A stretch of 64,000 nucleotides of DNA, taken from positions 62,001 to 126,000 of the forward strand of contig NZ_SEBS01000003.1 of assembly GCF_004211145.1 (NCBI RefSeq). Direction: 5' to 3'. Below the pieces are notes generated by a model. It was given only the letters and a program-made list of their open reading frames with translations, was not told the origin of the DNA and searched no databases. The translations under genes and the position numbers were made by a program. Numbering within the stretch: position 1 is the stretch's first letter; every line of letters begins with the position of its first letter. The DNA is from Flavobacterium sp. Lineage in GTDB: Bacteria; Bacteroidota; Bacteroidia; Flavobacteriales; Flavobacteriaceae. Below, piece by piece: positions 41,494 to 49,819 of this stretch.

Positions 41494-41643
41494 TTATTTC
41501 TTTTTTTCCAAAGCTCTGGTTGTCACATAATAACGCCAGGCAATTAATGCCATTTGCCATTTGCTTGCCTTTGCCAAATCGAGTTTTTGGCTCGTAAGGC
41601 TCGGCAACAGCAGTTTGTTCAGTTTGGCAAGCAGTCGAAACAT
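41494..41643 (-). CDS. 49-aa small protein, of the type I recall being annotated as SsrA-binding protein in Flavobacteria
   Basis: MFRLLAKLNKLLLPSLTSQKLDLAKASKWQMALIAWRYYVTTRALEKKK*; absent from the supplied ORF track (too short). Confidence 0.75.
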   Translation of the reverse strand: MFRLLAKLNKLLLPSLTSQKLDLAKASKWQMALIAWRYYVTTRALEKKK

Positions 41644-41742
41644 AACGGCGTCGGTTTACCCAAATATAGCGAATCGAGCGCAAATAAGCCAGAACTATCG
41701 GCTCTAATTCGATAAAATTCTTGACATTCGCACCAAAAAAAA

Positions 41743-42312
41743 ATGTCGCTTGAATACATCCAAAGCAAAGATTTTTCCCAGAAATTCACGTTCGACGACA
41801 TCGCGTACACCGATTTCGAGAATTGCATCTTCACCGATTGTGATTTCACGATGGCCGATTTCACGGGAACTGCATTCATCGACTGTACGTTCAAAGGCTG
41901 CAATTTCCAATTCGCAAGGATCAATTACGTGGCGTTGCGCGGTGCGGCGTTCACCGATTGCGACTTCAGCGACGTGAATTTCGCGATGGTCGACCAACTG
42001 CTTTTCGACATCAGCTTCACGGGTTGCATTCTCGATTACGCCAAATTTTATACGCTCAAGTTGCCTAAGACCGTTTTCGGCAACTGCAGCATCGTTGCCG
42101 CCGACTTCATGGCTGCCGACCTTACCGAGGCTGTATTCGACAATTGCAACCTGCACAAATCCGTTTTCATGGACACGATCGCCAACAAGACTGATTTTTC
42201 AACGAGCTACAACTTTACGATCGATCCTGAAAAGAACAAACTCAAGAAAGCGCGCTTCTCAAAAGACGGTCTCGCCGGACTGCTCACCAAATACGAAATC
42301 ATCGTCGCATAA
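41743..42312 (+). CDS. Pentapeptide repeat-containing protein
   Basis: A(D/N)LXX-like repeats: FENCIFTDCDFTMADFTGTAFIDCTFKGCNFQFARI. Confidence 0.93.
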   Translation: MSLEYIQSKDFSQKFTFDDIAYTDFENCIFTDCDFTMADFTGTAFIDCTFKGCNFQFARINYVALRGAAFTDCDFSDVNFAMVDQLLFDISFTGCILDYAKFYTLKLPKTVFGNCSIVAADFMAADLTEAVFDNCNLHKSVFMDTIANKTDFSTSYNFTIDPEKNKLKKARFSKDGLAGLLTKYEIIVA

Positions 42313-42340
42313 AAAAATCCCGCCTGTGAAGACGGGATTC
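42311..42340. terminator. Convergent terminator
   Basis: AAAAAAATCCCGcctgtgaagaCGGGATT. Confidence 0.65.
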
Positions 42341-42360
42341 CCATTTAAAGGTAACATCGT

Positions 42361-44223
42361 TTATTTTCCTGACGCGGCGCGTTCCTTTGCGAGTTCCTCA
42401 CGCATCTTGCGGATTTCTTCCTGAGCTTTCTTGATGTCTTCGCGCGCGGCCTCGATATCCTTGCGGGCTTGCTCCATATCGTCTTTTTTGTAGCCTTTTG
42501 CCACGATTTCCTTATCTCGGCTCCTTTGGCTGGCTTCGATCTCCTTATGAGCGCGTTTGATTTCGGCGGCAGAACGTTTGATTTCGGCTTTTGCGCGTTC
42601 CAGTTCAGGACGGGCGGCCGCGATCGCTTTTTGGGCTTCGGCGAATGCCTGGCTTGAAATTTCGCGAAGATCTTCAGACGTAAAGACCTCGTCCCCGTTC
42701 ACACTGATGATCATGTCTTCGTTTCCGTTTTTGGAGCGCGAAAAACTTCTGATTTTAACCGGATCGATGTCGAACATTATTTTGTCGGCCTCGGCACCCG
42801 TAACTTCTTTGCCGTTGACGATGACCGTGCGTTTGTTTCCGTTGCGTGTCGCGACGACGATTTTTTGGTCGGCGACAAGAGAATCGGTGTCGAAATCAAA
42901 GTCGAAATTGAAGTTCAAGTTTTCAGTCACGTCTTCGCCCTCGTTTTCATCATCGTCTTCCGAATCATTACGTGTGAATGAAATGTGCGTTTGCGGTTTG
43001 TTCTCGTTTTTGTTGAAGATGTGAAATCTGTTTCCCGTAAAACCGATCGCGCCGTCATTTTCCTTGTAGAATCGGATTGGTTCTATGGGTTTGTCGCTCG
43101 CGAACATGGTCGTTCCTTTCTTTCCGTCGGCATCCTTGAACTCGGCCTTGATCGCGATTATTTCGCCGTTGCCGTTGCGTTTTACCTTTGAGAATTTGAG
43201 TTTGATACCGTGGTCTTTCTTGAGTTGTTCGGACTTGGCTTTGAGTTCGGCGTCCGACGTATTTTTGTCGACGACAACCTCGACGCCTTCCTGGGCCGCG
43301 ACGATCATAGGATCGATGTTGCGCTGTTGTGCGACCACTTTCACCTGAAAATAAAGCAGGAACGCGGCCAAAGCGGGCACGATCAACAAATACTTCCAGG
43401 AATTCCACTTGCTCGATTGATTTTTGTTAAGCATAACGATTCGTTTTTTGATTAATGATTGAAAAAAATGATTGGTAACCGCAACGCAACTTTCGTGCGT
43501 CGTTATTTTTAAAAGCGTGAACTGATATGACTTCAAGTCCGGGATTTTCTTCGCGGCCTCGCTATCGGCGATGAACTCGAGATTTTGCAGGATCGCTTTT
43601 TTGTAGAGCCAGGCAAACGGATTCCACCAGAACGCGATGCACATGAAACGCGCGATCAGGACGTCTAACGTGTGCTGTTGCGCGCTGTGGACTTTTTCGT
43701 GTTCGAGGATGTTTATAAGTTCATCGGTGCTGTAAAGCGATGAATTGTACACGATGTAACTGAAGTACGAAAACGGCGCGACATTTTCGGCAACGTCTAC
43801 AAATTTATAATCCAATTGGCGTTGCACGGTCTTTCCCTTTAGTAATTTCCGAAGCGAATAAAAGTCTCGTAAAAAACTAACAATCAATGCCAAAGTAATC
43901 AATGCATAAACCGATGCTGCAACCAAAAACCAATTGACTTCAAACGCTTCTGCGGCAGGCGTGACCGTCGAATAAGCAATCGAATCCAGTTCTGAAAGCG
44001 AGCCGTTGTCCCAATTCACAATCGGTTCGACAGGCGTCGGATCGACCCAGACCACTTTCCTAAAAGTAACCAAAGGCAGCAAGACCGACGTGACTAACCC
44101 GAGCAGCAAATACCAACGGTTACTCTTAAAAAACGTCTCGCGGCGCAACAACAGATAATACGCGACGAAGAACAGCGCCATGAGCGCGCCTGATTTTGCG
44201 AGATACAAGGCCAGCGTTTCCAT
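42361..44223 (-). CDS. BlaR1-like M56 family metallopeptidase with C-terminal charged coiled coil
   Basis: ILEHEKVHSAQQHTLDVLIARFMCIAFWWNPFAWL (HExxH-type); next to BlaI. Confidence 0.9.
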   Translation of the reverse strand: METLALYLAKSGALMALFFVAYYLLLRRETFFKSNRWYLLLGLVTSVLLPLVTFRKVVWVDPTPVEPIVNWDNGSLSELDSIAYSTVTPAAEAFEVNWFLVAASVYALITLALIVSFLRDFYSLRKLLKGKTVQRQLDYKFVDVAENVAPFSYFSYIVYNSSLYSTDELINILEHEKVHSAQQHTLDVLIARFMCIAFWWNPFAWLYKKAILQNLEFIADSEAAKKIPDLKSYQFTLLKITTHESCVAVTNHFFQSLIKKRIVMLNKNQSSKWNSWKYLLIVPALAAFLLYFQVKVVAQQRNIDPMIVAAQEGVEVVVDKNTSDAELKAKSEQLKKDHGIKLKFSKVKRNGNGEIIAIKAEFKDADGKKGTTMFASDKPIEPIRFYKENDGAIGFTGNRFHIFNKNENKPQTHISFTRNDSEDDDENEGEDVTENLNFNFDFDFDTDSLVADQKIVVATRNGNKRTVIVNGKEVTGAEADKIMFDIDPVKIRSFSRSKNGNEDMIISVNGDEVFTSEDLREISSQAFAEAQKAIAAARPELERAKAEIKRSAAEIKRAHKEIEASQRSRDKEIVAKGYKKDDMEQARKDIEAAREDIKKAQEEIRKMREELAKERAASGK

Positions 44224-44585
44224 TATTTGTCGCGTTTTTCGATGGTCGCCAGGATCTCACGCAGCTCGTCGGCTGAAATTTTTTCCTCCTTCGCAAACAT
44301 CGACACCATATTCTTGTACGATGAATTGAAATAATTGTCGATCGCGGTCTTCATGAAACCCTTGCGATAATCTTCTTTTTTCACGATCGGGAAATACTGG
44401 TGCGTATTTCCGTAGGCCGTGTGCGACACATAACCTTTTTCCTCGAGGTTGCGCACGATCGTCGACAGCGTGTTGTAATGCGGCTGTTCATCGGTGATTT
44501 CGGCCATCACATCTTTCACGAATGCCTTTTCGAGCTTCCAGATGATGTGCATGATTTCTTCTTCTTTGTTGGTCAGTTTTTGCAT
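44223..44585 (-). CDS. BlaI/MecI/CopY family transcriptional regulator
   Basis: LTNKEEEIMHIIWKLEKAFVKDVMAEI...YNTLSTIVRNLEEKGYVSH. Confidence 0.93.
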   Translation of the reverse strand: MQKLTNKEEEIMHIIWKLEKAFVKDVMAEITDEQPHYNTLSTIVRNLEEKGYVSHTAYGNTHQYFPIVKKEDYRKGFMKTAIDNYFNSSYKNMVSMFAKEEKISADELREILATIEKRDK

Positions 44586-44603
44586 AATTAAGTTTGAGTC
44601 GAA

Positions 44604-44615
44604 AGTCTAAAGACT
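44604..44615. promoter_or_regulatory. Dyad AGTCT-AA-AGACT upstream of blaI-like gene, candidate operator
   Basis: Direct reading, 19 nt from the start codon. Confidence 0.4.
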
Positions 44616-44633
44616 GACGAATTTGGGTGGATA

Positions 44634-45896
44634 TTATTTTAATTTTTTGAGCATCTCTAGGCTGCGATCGTAACTTATCGGATAAGAATTCGCCGCGTCC
44701 GAACCAGCTTTGGAGTAGTAAACCAAAGCGTTTTTCTTATCGCCTCGGAGCAAATGGAGATACGCGATCATTTCATATTCGAAGTTTTTGATTTTGATGT
44801 CCGACTCAGATTCCGACAGTTCTTCAAATATCGATTCGGCAACATCGAGGCGTTCGTCAGCGTACGCTTTTAAATTGAATCCGTTTTGAAATCCGAACCA
44901 ATATTCCCAGACCTTCCCGCCTGACTGCTTGTTGTTCGCATCGCGCATCAATTGGATGGCGACGTCGAGAATTTGCGTTTTTTGTTTCGCGTCCAGCGGA
45001 TTTCGGGCGATCGACAAATAGTGTTCCTTCGCACGTTCAAATCCGATTTTGTCTATTTCGGCAAGCCACGATTCCTTTTGATACAATTCGTGGTTTTGGA
45101 CGTAACTCGAATAAGCGAAAGTAGGAGCGAAGCGGGTTGCGAGCGATTCAAGTCGATAACCGTTCGCGAGTTCGGTTTCCAGATCGATCTCGAATACATT
45201 TTCAAAATCGTGGAACAGATACACGTAAACCTTCTTGCGTTTCAAGTCGTAGATCGCCGAATATTGGGTTGACAGATTTCCCTCTTGATGCGTGGCGTTC
45301 AACACCGATTTCATCATTGGAACAGAAACTGTTTTGGCATTTGACAGCATATTTTCAGCAGTCGTATAACGGAAACAGTTGAAACCTTTTTCGAGATCGA
45401 GAATGTTGAAATTGGTATTGATCTGATAGTTGTCCTGCTTCAAAACCTTTCCACCCGGATTGATTACGATTGATTTTCCGGTCGCATCGGCCAACAAAAC
45501 TTGGGACGAATTAATGTAGTCGTGGGTTTCAAGGAGCTTCAGCGCCTCATCGACCGTTTTGCATTTGCCGATGATTTCAAAAAACAAATCGCCTGAAAAT
45601 GGGTTTTTAAATTTCATCTCCGACGTGTCAACACCGTATTGTGCCGTGTAATCGTAAAACAGCCCGAATTCGTTTATCGCCGCGGCAACCTGCAAATCGG
45701 GAGCACCGAAACAAACCGACCCAAATCGCTCTTTCGTGGCTGGGTTAAACCAAACGCGGGTAAAAGGAGTATAATCGTCTTCATTCGCAGCGGCGAAAAC
45801 CTCACCGTTTATCGCACATGAAAATATCGTACAACTATAGCCGCTTAAAGAAGTCGCCGAAAGCACAATCAAAAATATGTCGCGGATGATTTTCAT
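44634..45896 (-). CDS. Ntn-hydrolase-like protein (linear amide C-N hydrolase / C45-like), secreted
   Basis: GYSCTIFSCAINGEVFAAANEDDYTPFTRVWFNPA; AAAINEFGLFYDYTA. Confidence 0.65.
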   Translation of the reverse strand: MKIIRDIFLIVLSATSLSGYSCTIFSCAINGEVFAAANEDDYTPFTRVWFNPATKERFGSVCFGAPDLQVAAAINEFGLFYDYTAQYGVDTSEMKFKNPFSGDLFFEIIGKCKTVDEALKLLETHDYINSSQVLLADATGKSIVINPGGKVLKQDNYQINTNFNILDLEKGFNCFRYTTAENMLSNAKTVSVPMMKSVLNATHQEGNLSTQYSAIYDLKRKKVYVYLFHDFENVFEIDLETELANGYRLESLATRFAPTFAYSSYVQNHELYQKESWLAEIDKIGFERAKEHYLSIARNPLDAKQKTQILDVAIQLMRDANNKQSGGKVWEYWFGFQNGFNLKAYADERLDVAESIFEELSESESDIKIKNFEYEMIAYLHLLRGDKKNALVYYSKAGSDAANSYPISYDRSLEMLKKLK

Positions 45897-45901
45897 TGAT
45901 C

Positions 45902-45946
45902 CAAACCTACAACTATATTTTTAGTTTGCAAACTATATTTTTAGTT
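45902..45946 (-). promoter_or_regulatory. Promoter TTTG-N19-TAGGTTTG flanked by two 16-bp dyads
   Basis: -7 box 45902-45909, -33 box 45929-45932, dyads AACTAtattttTAGTT at 45911-45926 and 45931-45946. Confidence 0.7.
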
Positions 45947-46116
45947 ATTTAACGATTTTTTAGGAATATTTGATTGCTAAGATGTTGAAGTACAAAACAA
46001 ACGAAAGTGTAAGCAGCAAGTAGAAAAGCTACGAACTAAAATAGTGCGAAGCACTTTAATGGAAAAAAAACGTCGCGCCTTCGTGCCTTCGTGGCAAAAA
46101 ATCACTTCCAAAAAAA

Positions 46117-47328
46117 CTAAACTTCCTTCCTCGTCAACTTCAACAAATAAGCTGACAACGCACAAGCGACCAACCCGAATCCCGCCATCGCCATCCAATT
46201 CGCACCATAACCAAATCCAGAAACAATCGCCATCCCGATTTTCGAATTGACCATGTGCGCCAAACTGAACATCATCGTAAATAATCCCATGTATAAACCC
46301 ATGCGTTGTTTCGGCGCGCGATTCTGGGCGAAAGCGTTCGAGAACGGGAACGCGAAGATTTCCCCGAACGATAGAAATATAATATTGAGTACGAGCAATC
46401 CTGCCCAATCGTCGGGCAACAAAACCAAAAATCCGAATACCATGCAGATCGCACCCAGCAAAAAAGGTTTGAGTTTGTCGATTTTCTTGCGTTCGCAATA
46501 ACCCACGATCGGCATTTCAAAAAGAAAGACGAGCAATCCATTGAACGTGAGCAGCAATCCGGTTTGTACTTCGGTCAGTCCGTAACGCTCGAAGTGATAG
46601 AGCGGGAGCGTGGTCAGAATCTGGAAAAATACCATCGAAACCAAAAAACTCGCGACCAGAAAAAGCAGGAATATCTTGTCTTTCATCACCGACGGAATCG
46701 GCTTTTCGTCAATTTCGTGCTGCTCCAAAACCACTTTTTTCTTTTCCTTGACGAGCAGCGCGAACAATGCTACCGAAAGAATGCACGTCGATCCGTCAAT
46801 CCAGAACAAGCCCTGGTATCCGATTCCCATGATAATAAAGCCGCCAAGCGCAGGCCCGGCCGCGAAGCCTAAATTCACCGCGAGTCGTACCAGCGTAAAG
46901 GCGCGCACGCGGTTTTCAGGTTTCGCATACGTGCCGATCGATACGAACATCGCGGGCCGGAACATGTCGGCGATGACCATGATCACGAACATGCTCGCGC
47001 ACAATTGTTCGAACGTGCGCGCGTATTGAATCACGAAAAACAGTAAACCGGTCGTGAGCATGCTTGCGACCATAATTTTATAGAATCCGATCTTGTCGCT
47101 GAGTCGTCCGCCGAGCCAGGAACCGATAGCCGAACCCAATCCGAACCAAACCATGACCGTCCCGACCTGTTCATAAGAGAATTTCAGATCCTCATACATG
47201 TATTTTGTCAGGAACGGCAACACCATCGTGCCCGCGCGGTTGATGAACGTAATGATCGTAAGGATCCAAATCTCGCGCGAGAAACCTTTGAAGTTGTTGA
47301 TGTAACGCGAGAAGGCGGTTTGGAGCAT
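46117..47328 (-). CDS. MFS transporter
   Basis: 12-TM-like, GLGSAIGSWLGGRLSDKIGFYKI motif A. Confidence 0.93.
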   Translation of the reverse strand: MLQTAFSRYINNFKGFSREIWILTIITFINRAGTMVLPFLTKYMYEDLKFSYEQVGTVMVWFGLGSAIGSWLGGRLSDKIGFYKIMVASMLTTGLLFFVIQYARTFEQLCASMFVIMVIADMFRPAMFVSIGTYAKPENRVRAFTLVRLAVNLGFAAGPALGGFIIMGIGYQGLFWIDGSTCILSVALFALLVKEKKKVVLEQHEIDEKPIPSVMKDKIFLLFLVASFLVSMVFFQILTTLPLYHFERYGLTEVQTGLLLTFNGLLVFLFEMPIVGYCERKKIDKLKPFLLGAICMVFGFLVLLPDDWAGLLVLNIIFLSFGEIFAFPFSNAFAQNRAPKQRMGLYMGLFTMMFSLAHMVNSKIGMAIVSGFGYGANWMAMAGFGLVACALSAYLLKLTRKEV

Positions 47329-47336
47329 TGGGTTGA

Positions 47337-48478
47337 TTAGATGATTAGAAAATTAGATGATTAGAAAATTAGCGGATTAGCGGATTAGCGAATTAGCGAA
47401 TGTACAAATTGGAGGGACGAATCGTGTTTTAAATGGCGTAAAACTTCCGGTTGGAGGAAAAGGTGTAAATATTTGGAAGATTGAATTCGCTAATTTCTAA
47501 TTTCGAATGTACAAATTGGATGCATGAATTGTGTTTTAAACCGCGTAAAATTATAATCGAAGGGAATACGCGTAAGCGGTTGGAACAACGAATTTGCTAA
47601 TTCGCTAATTTTCCAATCCGCTAATTTTCAAACGTACAAATTGAAAGAACAAATGGCTTTTAAACCGCATAAAATCATAATCGAAGGAATAGGCGTAAAT
47701 GTTTAAAAGATCGAATTCGCTAATCCGCTAATTTTCCAATCCGCTAACTTTCAAACGTGCAAATTGAAAGAACAAATGGCTTTTAAACCGCATAAAGTCA
47801 TAATCGAAGGAATAGGCGTAAATGTTTAAAAGATCAAATTCGCTAATCCGCTAATTTTCCAATCCGCTAATTTTCAAAACGCACAAATTGAAAGAACAAA
47901 TGGCGTCTAAACCGCGTAAAATTATAATCGAAGGAATAGGCGTAAATATTTAAAAGATCGAATTCGCTAATCCGCTAATTTTCTAATCCGCTAATTTTCC
48001 AAACGTTCAAATTGAAAGAACAAACGGCGTTTTAAACCGCGTAAAATTATAATCGAAGGAATAGGCGTAAATATTTAAAAGATCGAATTCGCTAATCCGC
48101 TAATTTTCTAATCCGCTAATTTTCAAAACGTCCAAATTGAAAGAACAAACGGCGTTTTAAACCGCGTAAAATCATAATCGAAGGAATAGGCGTAAATGTT
48201 TAAAAGATCGAATTCGCTAATCCGCTAATTTTTAAAACGTTCAAATTGAAAGAACAAATGGCGTCTAAACCGCGTAAAACTATAATCGAAGGAATAGGCG
48301 TAAATGTTTAAAAGATCGAATCCGCTAATCCGCTAATTTTCCAATTCGCTAATTTTCAAACATACTTGTAAAAACGAATCGCTTTTAAACTGCGTAAAAG
48401 TTCCAATCGAAGGAATAAGCGTAAACGTTTAGAACAACGAATCCGCTAATTCGCTAATTCTCTAATTCGCTAATCCCC
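47337..48478. repeat. Nine ~124-bp tandem repeats preceded by inverted GATTAGCG octads
   Basis: CAAATT landmarks at 47404/47511/47636/47760/47884/48008/48133/48242/~48365; units contain TTTAAACCGCGTAAAATTATAATCGAAGGAATAGGCGTAAAT and CCGCTAAT octads. Confidence 0.97.
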
Positions 48479-48511
48479 CAATTAATACATATTTTTGTAA
48501 AAAAAGCAACT

Positions 48512-49111
48512 ATGAAGTCGCTATCAATTTGTTTACTTTTCGTCTGCCTGAGTGGATTTTCGCAGGACAAATACGATGTCGCGGCGGCCGAAAGCTACCA
48601 GAAGCAACTCGATTCCGAATACGCCGACCCAAAGGAATCGCCTTTGCTGGACTCGGATCGCGAGCATTTCAAAGGATTGGATTTTTACGCGATCGATGCG
48701 AAATACATCGTCAATGCGAAATTTTCCCAGGTCAAGGAAGCAAGGCCGTTCGAGATGAAAACCACGGGCGCGCGACGTCCGATGTACGTGCTTTTCGGAA
48801 TCATCGAATTTTCGATCGACGGCAAACCGTTGAAATTGAACGTATATCGCAACATCGAACTTTCTAAAAAAGACGAATATAAAGATCACCTTTTCCTGCC
48901 GTTTTCTGACCTGACAAGCGGAAAGGAAAGTTACATCGGCGGGCGTTACATCGATTTGCGGGTTCCCGCGGGCGATACGATCGTCATCGATTTCAACCGA
49001 GCGTACAATCCGTATTGCGCGTACAATCCGAAATATTCGTGTCCGATCGTACCGCTTGAAAACGATTTGTCGGTCGAGATAAAAGCCGGCGTAAAAAAAT
49101 TCCACGATTGA
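48512..49111 (+). CDS. DUF1684 domain-containing protein
   Basis: Signal peptide; GRRYIDLRVPAGDTIVIDFNRAYNPYCAYNPKYSCPIVP-type C-terminus (here GGRYIDLRVP...). Confidence 0.88.
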   Translation: MKSLSICLLFVCLSGFSQDKYDVAAAESYQKQLDSEYADPKESPLLDSDREHFKGLDFYAIDAKYIVNAKFSQVKEARPFEMKTTGARRPMYVLFGIIEFSIDGKPLKLNVYRNIELSKKDEYKDHLFLPFSDLTSGKESYIGGRYIDLRVPAGDTIVIDFNRAYNPYCAYNPKYSCPIVPLENDLSVEIKAGVKKFHD

Positions 49112-49764
49112 TGAAATTCCTCAATTTACATACGCATTCGCAAACCGGAAATGCTGGGATTTTTGAACTCGTGAACCAGTATCCCGATGAGTTCGACGAT
49201 TCGGTGGATCATTTTTCGATCGGAATTCATCCGTGGCGCGTCGACGAGAACCGGCTCGAATCCGATCTGAAGTTTCTCGAAGCGAAATTGTCTGACGAGA
49301 AGTGTCTGGCGGTCGGCGAATGTGGTTTGGACAAACGCATCGAAACGCCCGAAGCATTGCAGCTTGAAGTTTTCGAACTTCAATTGTTGCTAGCCGAGAA
49401 ATACAAAAAGCCCGTGATCATCCATTGCGTCGCGGCGTATCAGGAAGTGATCGATGTGAAAAAGCGCATGAAAATCTCAGTTCCGATGGTCATTCACGGT
49501 TTTTCAAAAAACGCCCAGGTGGCGAAATCCTTGGTCGACAACGGGTTCTACTTGTCGTTCGGGAAATGGTTGCTCCGGAATCCCGAACTGGAAACCGTGT
49601 TTCAAAGTGTACCCGACGATCGATTTTTTCTGGAAACCGATACGGCCGAGGAAAGTATTTTACAGGTTTATGAACTCGCCGCGAAATACAAGGATTTGAG
49701 TTTGGACAAACTGAAAATCTTGGTAACCAATAACTTTGAAAGAGTTTTTAATTTAAAAGTTTAA
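49111..49764 (+). CDS. TatD family hydrolase
   Basis: NLHTHS, SIGIHPWRVDE, AVGECGLDKR, PVIIHCVAAYQE, ETDTAEES. Confidence 0.9.
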   Translation: MKFLNLHTHSQTGNAGIFELVNQYPDEFDDSVDHFSIGIHPWRVDENRLESDLKFLEAKLSDEKCLAVGECGLDKRIETPEALQLEVFELQLLLAEKYKKPVIIHCVAAYQEVIDVKKRMKISVPMVIHGFSKNAQVAKSLVDNGFYLSFGKWLLRNPELETVFQSVPDDRFFLETDTAEESILQVYELAAKYKDLSLDKLKILVTNNFERVFNLKV

Positions 49765-49819
49765 GGTTTAACGTTTTGCGTGGTTAAACTTTAAACCCTA
49801 AACAAAAACAGCAAAAAAA

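Noticed and set aside
47337-48478. CRISPR array
   Set aside because: The ~124-bp units are tandem and near identical over their whole length; there are no unique spacers of uniform size and no cas genes nearby
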